Shown: piece after piece, positions 38,289-47,222 of the stretch | Position numbering within the stretch: the stretch's first letter is position 1 | How the letters are laid out: every line of letters starts with the position of its first letter | Source: Qipengyuania vulgaris | Lineage (GTDB): Bacteria > Pseudomonadota > Alphaproteobacteria > Sphingomonadales > Sphingomonadaceae | Direction of reading: 5' to 3' | Assembly (NCBI GenBank): GCA_000756795.1 | Contig: CCSI01000004.1 | Coordinates: forward strand, 62,001 to 126,000 | DNA length: 64,000 nt | Translations under genes and position numbers: made by a program | Notes under the pieces: model-generated | What the model saw: only the letters and a program-made list of their open reading frames with translations | Databases searched by the model: none | What the model was told of the DNA's origin: nothing

Positions 38289-38305
38289 CGGGGCTAGCTA
38301 GCTGC
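38281..38305. terminator. Palindrome joining two convergent stop codons
   Basis: GCAGCTAGC (38281-38289) and GCTAGCTGC (38297-38305) form a perfect 9-bp stem with a 7-base loop. Both TAG stops, of the permease and of the DUF1499 gene, lie within it. There is no T-run. Confidence 0.5.
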
Positions 38306-39203
38306 CGAGGCGGTCGATGATGGCTTCGCGCAAATCCTCCACCCGTTCGGCATTGTAGCCGAGGTCGGATACGCCGACGCGGCTTACCGAGCGCAGGTCG
38401 ATCTGCCCGTCGGCGACGCGTGCCACGACATCGTCCTTGAAACCAAAGGCGAAGGTCTCCGCGACGCCTTCGATGGTGTTCGAGCCTTCGACGCGGCGAA
38501 TATCCTGCAGGCCGATTTCGCCCATCGCGGCGAGGATGGCATCGTAGGCCTGCTCTTCGCTCGCACTGCCGAGGATGATCGGCTGGAGGTCGTCATATTC
38601 CTCGGCAATGATATCGGCGTGGTTCTTGGCCTTGAGCGCCTCGTTATCCGAGCCCTCCCACATGGGCAGCTGGCCGAGAGGTATGCCGTAGTCGTTGACC
38701 GGATTGGCTTCGAGCCTTTCGCGCAAGGCCATTGTCTCGGCCGAGAAGGTAGGCGGGTCCCTGAGGTCGGTCGAAACATCATGGATGGGCGGGACCGCTT
38801 CCGCCTGCGCGCGCATGGAAAGCAGGCCGAGGAAGAGAACGGCAGGTATGGCAAAAGCCAGTGCTGCCTTCCACCAGGGGCCGCGCGGCGTCTTGAAGAA
38901 AGCGAACAGGAAAGCGAGCACGGCGAACAGCGCCGCTGCGCCGAGCAGGATGATGCCCGCGTCGCGGATCATGAAGCCCAAGCCGGTGCGCCAGTCGATC
39001 AGGCCGAATTTCGGACCGAAAGCCGCCAGCGCGAACCAGAGCAGGACACCCAGCGAAAGCCACAAGGCCCACTTTGGCAGACTGCGCCGCCATTCGCGTG
39101 GTGGCGCAGCGATCCCGGTTTCTGTCTGGTCAGGCGTGTGCGTTGTTTCGCCTGCGATATCGTCGGGACGCTCCACGGGCCCGGTGTTCTCGTTATCCTG
39201 CAT
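38298..39203 (-). CDS. DUF1499 family membrane protein
   Basis: The 301-residue protein from ATG 39203 has an acidic N-terminus, three membrane helices (residues 45-135) and a soluble C-terminal DUF1499 domain (about 155-300), with EEQAYDAILAAMGEIGLQ and RVADGQIDLRSVSRVGVSDLGYNAERV. The domain occurs in many proteobacteria and chloroplasts without a known activity. It is coupled to queF (TAATG). Confidence 0.88.
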   Translation of the reverse strand: MQDNENTGPVERPDDIAGETTHTPDQTETGIAAPPREWRRSLPKWALWLSLGVLLWFALAAFGPKFGLIDWRTGLGFMIRDAGIILLGAAALFAVLAFLFAFFKTPRGPWWKAALAFAIPAVLFLGLLSMRAQAEAVPPIHDVSTDLRDPPTFSAETMALRERLEANPVNDYGIPLGQLPMWEGSDNEALKAKNHADIIAEEYDDLQPIILGSASEEQAYDAILAAMGEIGLQDIRRVEGSNTIEGVAETFAFGFKDDVVARVADGQIDLRSVSRVGVSDLGYNAERVEDLREAIIDRLGS

Positions 39204-39661
39204 TATCCTCTCCCCCTGTATGACGACACGCCCTGATCGGGCACCCACAGTCCATTCGGCACAGCGCCGCTTTGCCAGAAGACGTCGATCGGGATGCCCC
39301 CGCGCGGGTACCAATAGCCGCCGATGCGCAGCCATTGCGGCTTCATTTCGTCGAACAGGCGCTGGCCGATGCCGACCGTCACGTCCTCGTGGAAACCGCA
39401 ATGGTTGCGGAAAGAACCGAGAAAAAGTTTCAGGCTCTTCGATTCGACGATTGTCTCGCCCGGCGCATAATCGATGACGAGATGCGCGAAATCGGGTTGG
39501 CCGGTAACCGGGCACAGCGAGGTGAATTCGGGCGCGGCGAAGCGGACCATGTAGAGAGAACCCTTGCGCGGGTTCGGGACATAATCGAGTTCGGCCTCTT
39601 CCGGCGAGGTTGGAAGCGGGCTGTTTTCGCCAAGAAACTTGGGGGCAGGTGTGTCGCTCAT
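39203..39661 (-). CDS. queF: NADPH-dependent preQ0 reductase QueF
   Basis: A 152-residue unimodular QueF starting at ATG 39661. Catalytic Cys50 in [14 protein letters not shown] and Asp57 are present, as is [20 protein letters not shown] for NADPH binding. It reduces 7-cyano-7-deazaguanine to preQ1 in queuosine synthesis. A preQ-type transporter lies 37 kb away in this window. Its stop overlaps the DUF1499 start. Confidence 0.97.
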   Translation of the reverse strand: MSDTPAPKFLGENSPLPTSPEEAELDYVPNPRKGSLYMVRFAAPEFTSLCPVTGQPDFAHLVIDYAPGETIVESKSLKLFLGSFRNHCGFHEDVTVGIGQRLFDEMKPQWLRIGGYWYPRGGIPIDVFWQSGAVPNGLWVPDQGVSSYRGRG

Positions 39662-39763
39662 GCAGCGCATCTGCCGCGAACCGCGCTTCGGCGCAAGGCG
39701 GGGCTTTCAAGAGCGTGCTTCAGTGCCTATTCAGCGCGGCCTACCAATCAGGCCCCTTTGCCC

Positions 39764-40861
39764 ATGCTTACCCGTTTTCGCCTCCCCCTCGTCGCGCTGA
39801 TTCTAGCCGCGCCCGCCAGCCTTGCCGCGCAAAGCGTGCGGGACTTCCAGCTGCCTCCCAATCCGACCCCCACTGCGAGTCCCAATGTCCAGGGGCCGGT
39901 CGATTCCGAGGGCGTTGTACCGGTGAGTCCGCGCGTCATTGCCACGCCGACCCCGACGCCTGCACCGCGCCCTACGCCGAGTGCGACCGTGCAGCCGGTT
40001 CCGACCCCGACGCCCACTGCGAATCCTACCCCCCGCACTGCGTCTCCGCAGCCTGCGACCCCGAGAGTGTCGACCCAGCCGCGCTCGCTTCCGACCGCTC
40101 AGGAGCGCCTGCCGCTCGACCCGGGCGAGACTGCGCCCATGGTCCCTGCGCCGGTGCCAACGGGCGAGACAACGCCCATTTCCACACCAAGTGCGACTGC
40201 CAGCGAGCCCGTCGCGACACCTGCAGTCGAAGAAAGCGCCGAGGGTATCGACTGGCTCTGGCCCGCTGTGGGAGGAGGCCTGCTGGCTCTGCTTGGTCTG
40301 GGCTATTTCGTCTCGCAGCGCCGCCGCAATGCTCCGCCGCCCGAGATAGAGCGGCCCGTTGTGGCGCGCGCATCGGGTAAGGCAGCCCCACACGAGATCC
40401 AGATCAGCGCGGAAGCCATCAAGCTGACGCGTTCGGTGATGAATGCAACGCTGCATTACCGCGTCTCGCTCATCAACCGCTCTTCGGGCGCGCTTAAGGA
40501 TGTCGACCTTGGCGCCGATATCGTCTCGGCGCATGGCGGCTTGCCGGTGGAGCAGCAGGTCGCAAGCGCCGCACAGCCGCTCGAGAAGCGCCACAGCTTC
40601 TGCCGCATCGCGCCGGGGCAAAGCGTGCGTTACGAAGGGCAGCTCACCATCCCGTTGTCGCAGGCTCGCGTTATCCGCCAGGGCAATGCGGCGCTCTTCG
40701 TGCCGCTGCTGCGCGTGCGGCTGGACGGCGCGAGCGAGGAGCCGCTGGTGAAGACTTTCGTGGTCGGTCTCGGCGTGCCGAATGGCGGACGCGTAATGCC
40801 CTTCCGCATCGACGAAGGTCCGCGCAGCTACGAACCGATTGCGGCCCGCGCGCTCGACTGA
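39764..40861 (+). CDS. Pro/Thr-rich single-pass membrane protein of unknown function
   Basis: A 365-residue protein with a signal peptide (MLTRFRLPLVALILAAPASLAAQ), a long low-complexity periplasmic stretch with repeated PTPTP/PTPSA units (residues 30-155), a membrane helix near 166-185 (WPAVGGGLLALLGLGYFVSQ), a basic stop (RRRN), and a cytoplasmic C-terminal beta-rich domain of about 150 residues. No family recognised with certainty. The design resembles a cell-wall-spanning tether with an internal domain. Confidence 0.75.
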   Translation: MLTRFRLPLVALILAAPASLAAQSVRDFQLPPNPTPTASPNVQGPVDSEGVVPVSPRVIATPTPTPAPRPTPSATVQPVPTPTPTANPTPRTASPQPATPRVSTQPRSLPTAQERLPLDPGETAPMVPAPVPTGETTPISTPSATASEPVATPAVEESAEGIDWLWPAVGGGLLALLGLGYFVSQRRRNAPPPEIERPVVARASGKAAPHEIQISAEAIKLTRSVMNATLHYRVSLINRSSGALKDVDLGADIVSAHGGLPVEQQVASAAQPLEKRHSFCRIAPGQSVRYEGQLTIPLSQARVIRQGNAALFVPLLRVRLDGASEEPLVKTFVVGLGVPNGGRVMPFRIDEGPRSYEPIAARALD

Positions 40862-40897
40862 ATCGACAGGAACCCGAGCGCTCGCTAGCAAGCGGAT

Positions 40898-41731
40898 ATG
40901 GACAAGCTCGTTTCGACCAAATGGCTCGCTGCCCGTCTCGGGACGGACAATCTCGTAATCCTCGATGCGACCATGCATTTGCCCGATAGCGGGCGCGATG
41001 CGCGTGCCGAATACGAAGCCGGCCATATACCCGGGGCCCGGTTCCTCGACCTGGCGAGCCTTGTCGACGACACGTCCGATACGCCGCGCGCCATCCCGAC
41101 GGTCGACCAGTTTTCCGACCGCATGGACGCATTGGGCATTGCTCCGGGCAGCCGCATCGTCATTTACGATGACAGCGCCATCCATTCCTCCGCACGCGCC
41201 TGGTTCATCCTCGACCACTATGGCGACGACAAGATTGCCATCCTCGACGGCGGGCTGGCCAAATGGCGAGCAGAAGGCCGCGAACTTTCGCAGCGCGTCA
41301 TCGAACATTCGCCGCGCCTGCGCTCGGACAATCATGCCTGCCGTGAAATCATGAGCAAGGCCGAGATGCTGGAGAACCTCGACCATCCGCTCTGGCAGGT
41401 GGTCGACGCGCGGGACGAGGCGCGCTTCGAGGGCCGCGCAGGAAGCGGGTCGGAAGGCCATATCCCGGGCGCACGAAACCTGCCCTTTAACCGCCTCCTT
41501 AACGAAGACCGGACCTACAAATCGCCTGAGGAAATTCGGACCGAATTCCAACAGGCGGGGCTGGACCTATCGAAACCGATCGTTACCAGCTGCAACAGCG
41601 GGGTGACGGCCTGCGTGCTGTCCTTCGGGCTGGAACTGCTCGGCCAGGAAACCAGCGCGCTCTACGATGGCAGCTGGCTCGAATGGGGCGGGGACCCCGA
41701 TACGCCCAAGGAAGCAGGGGAGGCGCGCTGA
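40898..41731 (+). CDS. sseA: 3-mercaptopyruvate/thiosulfate sulfurtransferase
   Basis: The 277-residue protein has two rhodanese domains. The C-terminal one holds the active-site loop CNSGVTA (Cys about residue 232); the N-terminal one is structural. Typical motifs YEAGHIPGARFLDL and EGHIPGARNLPFN are seen. It moves sulfane sulfur to a thiophilic acceptor. The metC-like gene follows after 2 bases, so they are one operon. Confidence 0.94.
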   Translation: MDKLVSTKWLAARLGTDNLVILDATMHLPDSGRDARAEYEAGHIPGARFLDLASLVDDTSDTPRAIPTVDQFSDRMDALGIAPGSRIVIYDDSAIHSSARAWFILDHYGDDKIAILDGGLAKWRAEGRELSQRVIEHSPRLRSDNHACREIMSKAEMLENLDHPLWQVVDARDEARFEGRAGSGSEGHIPGARNLPFNRLLNEDRTYKSPEEIRTEFQQAGLDLSKPIVTSCNSGVTACVLSFGLELLGQETSALYDGSWLEWGGDPDTPKEAGEAR

Positions 41732-41733
41732 GC

Positions 41734-42939
41734 GTGGCCGGGAAGGGCAAGCAATCTCCTGCCACGCGGCTGGTGACCACCGGTCGCTCCGGCGAATTTG
41801 CGGACCACGTGGTGAACCCGCCCGTCTGGCGCGCGAGCACGCATCTTTACGAGGATTGCGCGGCTCTGCGCGAAGGCGTGAAGTCTAACAAGGACGGCCA
41901 ATTCTTCTACGGCCGCCGCGGCGCGCCGACGCAATGGGCGCTGGCTGAGGCGCTGACAGAACTGGAGCCGGGCGCAGCAGGCACCGTGCTCTATCCCAGC
42001 GGCGTGGCGGCGTTGGTCGGCGCCCTGATGGCAGTTTTGCGCGCAGGTGATGTGCTGCTGGTGCAGGACAATTGCTACGACCCGACGCGGGGTGCCGCGA
42101 TGGGCATATTGAAGCGCTACGGTGTGGCACACCGATTCTTCGACCCGCTCGATATTGAGAGTTTCGAGGGCGCGTTTTGCGACAAGACCAAAGCCGTCAT
42201 GCTCGAAAACCCGGGCAGCCTGACGATGGAAGTTTGCGACATCCCTGCGCTGGCCCGGATTGCACGCGAGAGGGGCGTTGTCAGCCTCGTCGACAACACG
42301 TGGGCAACCTCGCTCGGATTTGCGGCGCTGGAGCACGGATGCGATATCGCCATCACCGCGCTCACCAAGCATGTCGGCGGCCATTCGGACCTGATGATGG
42401 GCGCGGCGAGCGCGGGCGAAAAGTGGCACCGTCGCCTGCGGCAGACCTCGCAGCAACTCGGTCATGTGGTCTCGCCCGATGATGCGGCGCTCGCCTTGCG
42501 CGGGCTGAGGACCATGAGCGTGCGACTGCGCCAAGAAGCCGAGAGCGCTCTTGCCATCGCCGAGTGGCTGCAAAGCCGTGACGACGTGGCGCACGTCCTA
42601 TGCCCCATGCTGCCCGGCTCGCCCGGTCACGATTTCTGGCAGCGTGACTTCACTGGCGGCTGCGGTCTCTTCAGCTTTGTCCTGAAGGGCGGCGACGATG
42701 CGGCGCGCTGCCGCCTCGTCGATGCGCTCGAACTGTTTGGCATTGGCTACAGCTGGGGCGGCTTCGAAAGCCTCGCCCTGCCGTTCGATGTCGAGCCGGT
42801 GCGCGCAAAAATGCCGTGGCCGAAAGAGGGATGGGGGGTTGAGGACCGCTTCGCAATTCGCCTATCCATCGGTCTGGAAGACACCGGCGATCTCATCGCC
42901 GACCTCGAACAGGCCTTCGCGGCAATGAACGAAAGATAG
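41734..42939 (+). CDS. metC: Cystathionine beta-lyase (PLP-dependent)
   Basis: Starting at GTG 41734, the 401-residue enzyme begins with SPATRLVTTGRSGEFADHVV, typical of the alphaproteobacterial MetC group. The PLP lysine is about K212 in ALTKHVGGHSD and the substrate region YGRRGAPTQWALAEAL is clear. It cleaves cystathionine to homocysteine in methionine synthesis. It follows sseA and is followed by an MscS gene after 2 bases. Confidence 0.94.
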   Translation: MAGKGKQSPATRLVTTGRSGEFADHVVNPPVWRASTHLYEDCAALREGVKSNKDGQFFYGRRGAPTQWALAEALTELEPGAAGTVLYPSGVAALVGALMAVLRAGDVLLVQDNCYDPTRGAAMGILKRYGVAHRFFDPLDIESFEGAFCDKTKAVMLENPGSLTMEVCDIPALARIARERGVVSLVDNTWATSLGFAALEHGCDIAITALTKHVGGHSDLMMGAASAGEKWHRRLRQTSQQLGHVVSPDDAALALRGLRTMSVRLRQEAESALAIAEWLQSRDDVAHVLCPMLPGSPGHDFWQRDFTGGCGLFSFVLKGGDDAARCRLVDALELFGIGYSWGGFESLALPFDVEPVRAKMPWPKEGWGVEDRFAIRLSIGLEDTGDLIADLEQAFAAMNER

Positions 42940-42941
42940 AC

Positions 42942-44006
42942 GTGCAAGGCGAAACCGCACCCACCGACGCGCCCACTCCCGAGCCGACCCCTGTCGAACA
43001 GGCGTGGAGCCTTGCTGAAGATGCGCCCGAGGAAAGCAGCGTTGCGGCCGCCGAAGGCATCAAGGAGGCAGTCAGCGGCCAGAACGAGACCGTCGGTTCG
43101 CTGGTCGAGGGGCTTGATGCCGTCGCCCTGAGCCTGGGCGACATCCGCATTTCGCTGTTCGACGTGCTGATTGTCGCGGTCATCGTCATGGGCGTGCTGT
43201 TCGGCGCATGGCTGGTCAGCAAGCTCGGGCGGCGCGGCGTGCGGCGCTTTACCAAGCTCGATGATACGCAGCAGCTGCTCGCCGAGAAAATCCTCACCAT
43301 CATCGTCTGGGCGGCCGCCTTCTTCCTCGGCATCGACCTGCTCGGTATAGATTTGACCGCGCTGGCGGTGTTCTCCGGCGCCTTCGGTCTTGCCATCGGT
43401 TTCGGCCTCCAGAAGACCTTCGGTAACCTCATCGCCGGCATCATCCTGCTGATGGACAAATCCATCAAACCGGGCGACGTGATTGCCGTAACCGACATGG
43501 CGGGTAACGAGAGCTTCGGGCAAATTCGCAAGATTGGCGTGCGCGCAGTTTCCGTGACGACGCGCGACCAGCGCGAATACCTCATCCCGAACGAAAACCT
43601 GATGATCAACCAGGTCGAGAACTGGTCCTACTCGTCCAAGAACGTGCGCATGCAAGTGCCCGTGGGGGTCAGTTACGAAGCTGATATGAAGCTGGCCGAA
43701 GACCTGATGCTGGAAGCGGCCAAGAGCTGCGAACGCGTGCTGAAGGCTCCCCCGCCAACCGTGTGGATGAGCGAATACGGAGACAATTCGGTCAATTTCG
43801 TCATCCATTGCTGGATCAAGGATCCCGAAGACGGGGTCGGCAATGTGCGCAGCGCCGTCCTCAAGAAACTGTGGTGGCTGTTCAAGGAGAACGACATCGA
43901 GATCCCGTTCCCGCAGCGCGATATCCATATCCGCTCCTCGGACCAGCTGGACCGCTGGTTCGCGGCGATGGCGAAAGAGAGCGGCGGCGAGGTTACAAAA
44001 GAATAG
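42942..44006 (+). CDS. Mechanosensitive ion channel, MscS family
   Basis: The 354-residue protein starts at GTG 42942 with a Pro/Glu-rich N-terminal region, then three to four membrane helices. The pore helix AVFSGAFGLAIGFGLQKTFG (residues 143-162) and the beta domain (KSIKPGDVIAVTDMAGNESFGQIRKIG) match MscS. It releases osmolytes under osmotic downshift. The tail ends QRDIHIRSSDQL, common in the YbdG/MscM-like short group. Confidence 0.93.
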   Translation: MQGETAPTDAPTPEPTPVEQAWSLAEDAPEESSVAAAEGIKEAVSGQNETVGSLVEGLDAVALSLGDIRISLFDVLIVAVIVMGVLFGAWLVSKLGRRGVRRFTKLDDTQQLLAEKILTIIVWAAAFFLGIDLLGIDLTALAVFSGAFGLAIGFGLQKTFGNLIAGIILLMDKSIKPGDVIAVTDMAGNESFGQIRKIGVRAVSVTTRDQREYLIPNENLMINQVENWSYSSKNVRMQVPVGVSYEADMKLAEDLMLEAAKSCERVLKAPPPTVWMSEYGDNSVNFVIHCWIKDPEDGVGNVRSAVLKKLWWLFKENDIEIPFPQRDIHIRSSDQLDRWFAAMAKESGGEVTKE

Positions 44007-44103
44007 GTTCACGCGCAGACAGCGTGGATTTCAAAATGAACGCTTCTTTGCCGCACACGCATTCTGATTGGCGCAATCGCGGCGGTGTCCGCATTTTCAC
44101 GGC

Positions 44104-44859
44104 ATGCGAAATGCCGGAACCATCTATCTCGTCGGAGCCGGGCCGGGCGATCCCGACCTTCTGACGCTTCGCGCCGCGCGGCTTATTGAGACTGCGCGGG
44201 TTATCGTGCACGACGGTCTTGTCGACCCGGCCGTGCTCGCGCTTGCGCATCCCGATGCGGAACTCGTTTCGGTGGCGAAGCGCCGATCGAAGCACACCAT
44301 GGCGCAGGAGCACATCAATGCGCTGCTCGTGCGCGTGGCGCAGTCCGGGCGCGATGTCGTGCGGCTGAAGGGCGGCGACCCTTTCATCTTCGGGCGCGGC
44401 GGCGAAGAGGCCGAGGCGGCGCGTGCAGCAGGTGTCCCGGTCGAAGTCGTGCCGGGCATCAGCGCAGCCAATGGCGCGGCAGCAGCGGCGCAAATTGCGC
44501 TCACCCACCGCGAGGCATCCTCCATCGTCAGTTTCGTGGCGGGCCAGTGCAAGGGCCTCGCCGAGCAGGATTGGGCCGGGCTCGCGGGCAATGGCCGCAC
44601 GCTGGTCATCTACATGGGCGTGAAGACCGCGCCGCAGATTGCCGAAAAACTGATGGAAGACGGGCTTGCGCCTGAGATGCCGATTGCCGTTATCGAGAAC
44701 GGCGCGCGGCCCGAAATGCGCGTGTTGCGCGCCCCGCTAGCCGGACTTCCCGAGCTCGTGACACGCGAAAACGTCGTCAGTCCCGCCCTTATCGTCATCG
44801 GCGAAGTGACCGCGCGCGAAGACGCGCTTGTCGCGCTCGCGAGAGAGGCAGCCTTATGA
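44104..44859 (+). CDS. cobA: Uroporphyrinogen-III C-methyltransferase
   Basis: The 251-residue SUMT has the motifs IYLVGAGPGDPDLLTLRAARLI and VVRLKGGDPFIFGRGGEEAEAA, the GISA loop and the C-terminal IGEV. It makes precorrin-2 from uroporphyrinogen III, here for siroheme. The ATG 44104 start is 97 bases after the MscS gene. It is the first gene of the cobA-DUF2849-cysI-DUF934-cysH unit and overlaps DUF2849 by ATGA. Confidence 0.95.
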   Translation: MRNAGTIYLVGAGPGDPDLLTLRAARLIETARVIVHDGLVDPAVLALAHPDAELVSVAKRRSKHTMAQEHINALLVRVAQSGRDVVRLKGGDPFIFGRGGEEAEAARAAGVPVEVVPGISAANGAAAAAQIALTHREASSIVSFVAGQCKGLAEQDWAGLAGNGRTLVIYMGVKTAPQIAEKLMEDGLAPEMPIAVIENGARPEMRVLRAPLAGLPELVTRENVVSPALIVIGEVTAREDALVALAREAAL

Positions 44860-45152
44860 GAATTCTTACCGGAAACGACCTCAAGAGCGGCGCGGTCACG
44901 TGGTGGACCGGACAGGATTGGTCGCTTCACGTCGAAGACGCGGTCGATGTCAGCGGGAGCGAGGATGAAATCGCCAGCCGCGAGGAAGCCGCCCGCCGCG
45001 TCAACGTACCCTATGCAATCGATGCCGAGCTTCACGATGGCAAGCCGCGACCAGCGCACATCAAGGACCGCGTGCGCGCTCTCGGGCCGACAGTGCGCCC
45101 CGATCTCACTCTCAAACCGGCCGATCCCGATATCGGCAACTGGGTAATCTGA
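44856..45152 (+). CDS. DUF2849 family protein
   Basis: A 98-residue protein beginning MRILTGNDLKSGAVTWWTGQ, the DUF2849 family found beside sulfite reductase genes in alphaproteobacteria. The function is unknown; conserved position between cobA and cysI suggests a role in siroheme handling or reductase assembly. Its stop overlaps the cysI start by one base (TGATG). Confidence 0.9.
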   Translation: MRILTGNDLKSGAVTWWTGQDWSLHVEDAVDVSGSEDEIASREEAARRVNVPYAIDAELHDGKPRPAHIKDRVRALGPTVRPDLTLKPADPDIGNWVI

Positions 45153-46783
45153 TGTATTTATACGACCAATACGACCAGGCGATGGTCGACGCCCGTGTCG
45201 AGGAATTCCGCGACCAGGCGCGTCGCCGCCTCGAAGGCAAGCTCTCTGAAGACCAGTTCAAGCCGCTGCGGCTGATGAACGGGCTCTATCTCCAGCTCCA
45301 CGCCTACATGCTGCGCGTCGCCATTCCTTATGGCACGCTCAACAGCCGGCAGATGCATGCATTGGCCGACATCGCGGACAAGTATGACCGCGGCTACGGG
45401 CACTTCACCACGCGCCAGAACATCCAGTACAACTGGATTAAGCTGGAAGAGGCCGCGGACCTGTTGGCAGACCTCGCCAAGGACGAGATGCATGCCATCC
45501 AGACGAGCGGAAATTGCATCCGCAACATTTCTTCGGACCATTTCGCGGGCGCTGCGGCAGACGAGCTGGTCGACCCGCGCCCCTATGCCGAATTGCTGCG
45601 CCAGTGGTCGAGCTTCCACCCGGAATTCAGCTATCTGCCGCGCAAGTTCAAGATTGCCGTCATCGCCAGCGATACCGACCGCGCAGCCATGCGCCTCCAC
45701 GATATCGGCATCCAGGTTGTCGAGCAGGACGGCGAACTGGGCGCGGCTTTCTATGTCGGCGGCGGTATGGGCCGCACCCCGATGATTGCGCCGTGCATCA
45801 AGGACTTCGTCCCCCTCGACCGGCTGGTGACCTATTCGGAAGCCATACTGCGGGTCTACAACCGCTTCGGACGACGCGACAACAAGTACAAGGCGCGCAT
45901 CAAGATCCTCGTCCACGAGATGGGCAAGGACTCTTTCACTCAAGCCGTGGACGAAGAGTTCGCCCGCATGCTCGATGAAGGTATCGAGCCGCCCTTCGCC
46001 GAACTCGAGCGCATCCGGACCTTCTTCGAAGACCCGCTGTTCGAAACCGGCGCGAGTGAGGATATCGACCGCAGCGACCCCGACTTCGCGCTCTGGGTCG
46101 ACCGCAACACCGTGGCGCACAAGGCATCGGGCTATGTCTCGGCAGTCATCAGCCTCAAGCCCGTCGGCGGCATTCCGGGCGATGCAACGTCGGAACAGAT
46201 GCGACTGATGGCGGACCTCGCGAAGGACTACAGCTTCGACGAACTGCGCGTGATGCACACGCAGAACATCGTCCTGCCACATGTCCGCAAGGCTGACCTC
46301 CACGCGCTGTGGACCGCGCTCGACGAGGCAGGGCTGGGCAGTCCCAACCTTGATACCATCGAGGACATCATCGCCTGCCCCGGCCTCGACTATTGCAGCC
46401 TCGCCAATGCGCGCTCGATCCCGGTCGCCCAGAAGATTTCCGAGCGCTTCGCTGCCAATGGCAAGACCGAGGCCCTCGGCCAGCTGAAGCTCAAGATCTC
46501 GGGCTGTATCAACGCCTGCGGCCATCACCACGCGGGGCACATCGGTATCCTCGGCGTCGATAAGAAGGGTGTCGAGAACTACCAGCTCCTGCTTGGGGGC
46601 AGCGAGGCCGAAGACGTCAGCCTCGCCAAGATTACCGGCCCCGGCTTCGACGAGGCCGGCATCGTGAACGCGGTGGAGACTGCCGCCGACGTCTACCTGC
46701 GTGAACGCGAGGATGGCGAGCGCTTCCTCGACACCTACCGCCGCATCGGCATGGCCCCATTCAAGGAGGCGCTTTATGGATAA
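45152..46783 (+). CDS. cysI: Sulfite reductase, siroheme hemoprotein subunit
   Basis: The 543-residue NiR/SiR enzyme ligates the 4Fe-4S-siroheme centre by CPGLDYC (Cys about 409, 415) and SGCINACGHH (about 452, 456), and has the two ferredoxin-like halves with YDRGYGHFTTRQNIQYNWI. It reduces sulfite to sulfide with six electrons. No flavoprotein CysJ gene is nearby, so a ferredoxin or other donor is likely. Gene context with cysH supports sulfite over nitrite. Confidence 0.95.
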   Translation: MYLYDQYDQAMVDARVEEFRDQARRRLEGKLSEDQFKPLRLMNGLYLQLHAYMLRVAIPYGTLNSRQMHALADIADKYDRGYGHFTTRQNIQYNWIKLEEAADLLADLAKDEMHAIQTSGNCIRNISSDHFAGAAADELVDPRPYAELLRQWSSFHPEFSYLPRKFKIAVIASDTDRAAMRLHDIGIQVVEQDGELGAAFYVGGGMGRTPMIAPCIKDFVPLDRLVTYSEAILRVYNRFGRRDNKYKARIKILVHEMGKDSFTQAVDEEFARMLDEGIEPPFAELERIRTFFEDPLFETGASEDIDRSDPDFALWVDRNTVAHKASGYVSAVISLKPVGGIPGDATSEQMRLMADLAKDYSFDELRVMHTQNIVLPHVRKADLHALWTALDEAGLGSPNLDTIEDIIACPGLDYCSLANARSIPVAQKISERFAANGKTEALGQLKLKISGCINACGHHHAGHIGILGVDKKGVENYQLLLGGSEAEDVSLAKITGPGFDEAGIVNAVETAADVYLREREDGERFLDTYRRIGMAPFKEALYG

Positions 46784-47222
46784 TATGGCAACCGAAAACG
46801 ACCGCCTCATCCGTTATCGCGAGGACGAAGCCGTCGACCACGCTGCTGTGACCGTCGATAGCTTCCTCGACCAGTCTTCGGCCAGCGCCGTGCGCGTGGA
46901 ACCGGGCGACGATGCGCGCGAACTCATTCCCCATCTGGAACGCCTTGCGCTGGTCGAAGTGAACTTCCCCGCCTTCGGCGACGGACGCGGCTATTCTTCG
47001 GCCCGTCTCCTGCGCGAAGCAGGCTACGAGGGCGAATTGCGCGCGGTTGGCGACGTTCTGGTTGACCAGGTCGCCTATATGCGCCGCTGCGGTTTCGACG
47101 CCTTCGACCCTGACGCGCCGCTGGACGAGAGCGACCTCGAAGCAGCACTCGACCGCTGGCCCGAGGTCTACCAGCCTGCGGCCGACAGCCGCACGCCGAT
47201 CTGGACCAAGCGCCACGCATGA
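46776..47222 (+). CDS. DUF934 family protein
   Basis: A 148-residue protein that starts at ATG 46776 within the cysI end (GGAGG 6 bases upstream). It contains LALVEVNFPAFGDGRGYSSA and MRRCGFDAF, the DUF934 hallmarks. Members are always coupled with cysI/cysH in alphaproteobacteria and beta-proteobacteria but lack a proven activity; a role in sulfite reduction is inferred. Confidence 0.9.
   Translation: MDNMATENDRLIRYREDEAVDHAAVTVDSFLDQSSASAVRVEPGDDARELIPHLERLALVEVNFPAFGDGRGYSSARLLREAGYEGELRAVGDVLVDQVAYMRRCGFDAFDPDAPLDESDLEAALDRWPEVYQPAADSRTPIWTKRHA

Noticed and set aside
39860-40230. Short direct repeats (PTPTP-coding) that might suggest a CRISPR or tandem DNA repeat
   Set aside because: They are irregular codon-level repeats within a coding linker, without regular spacers.
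39803-41551. 582-codon minus-strand open frame over the Pro/Thr-rich gene and sseA
   Set aside because: Crosses two real genes and an intergenic region; low-complexity Arg/Gly runs typical of shadows.
45158-46810. 550-codon minus-strand open frame over cysI
   Set aside because: Antisense shadow of a complete sulfite reductase gene.
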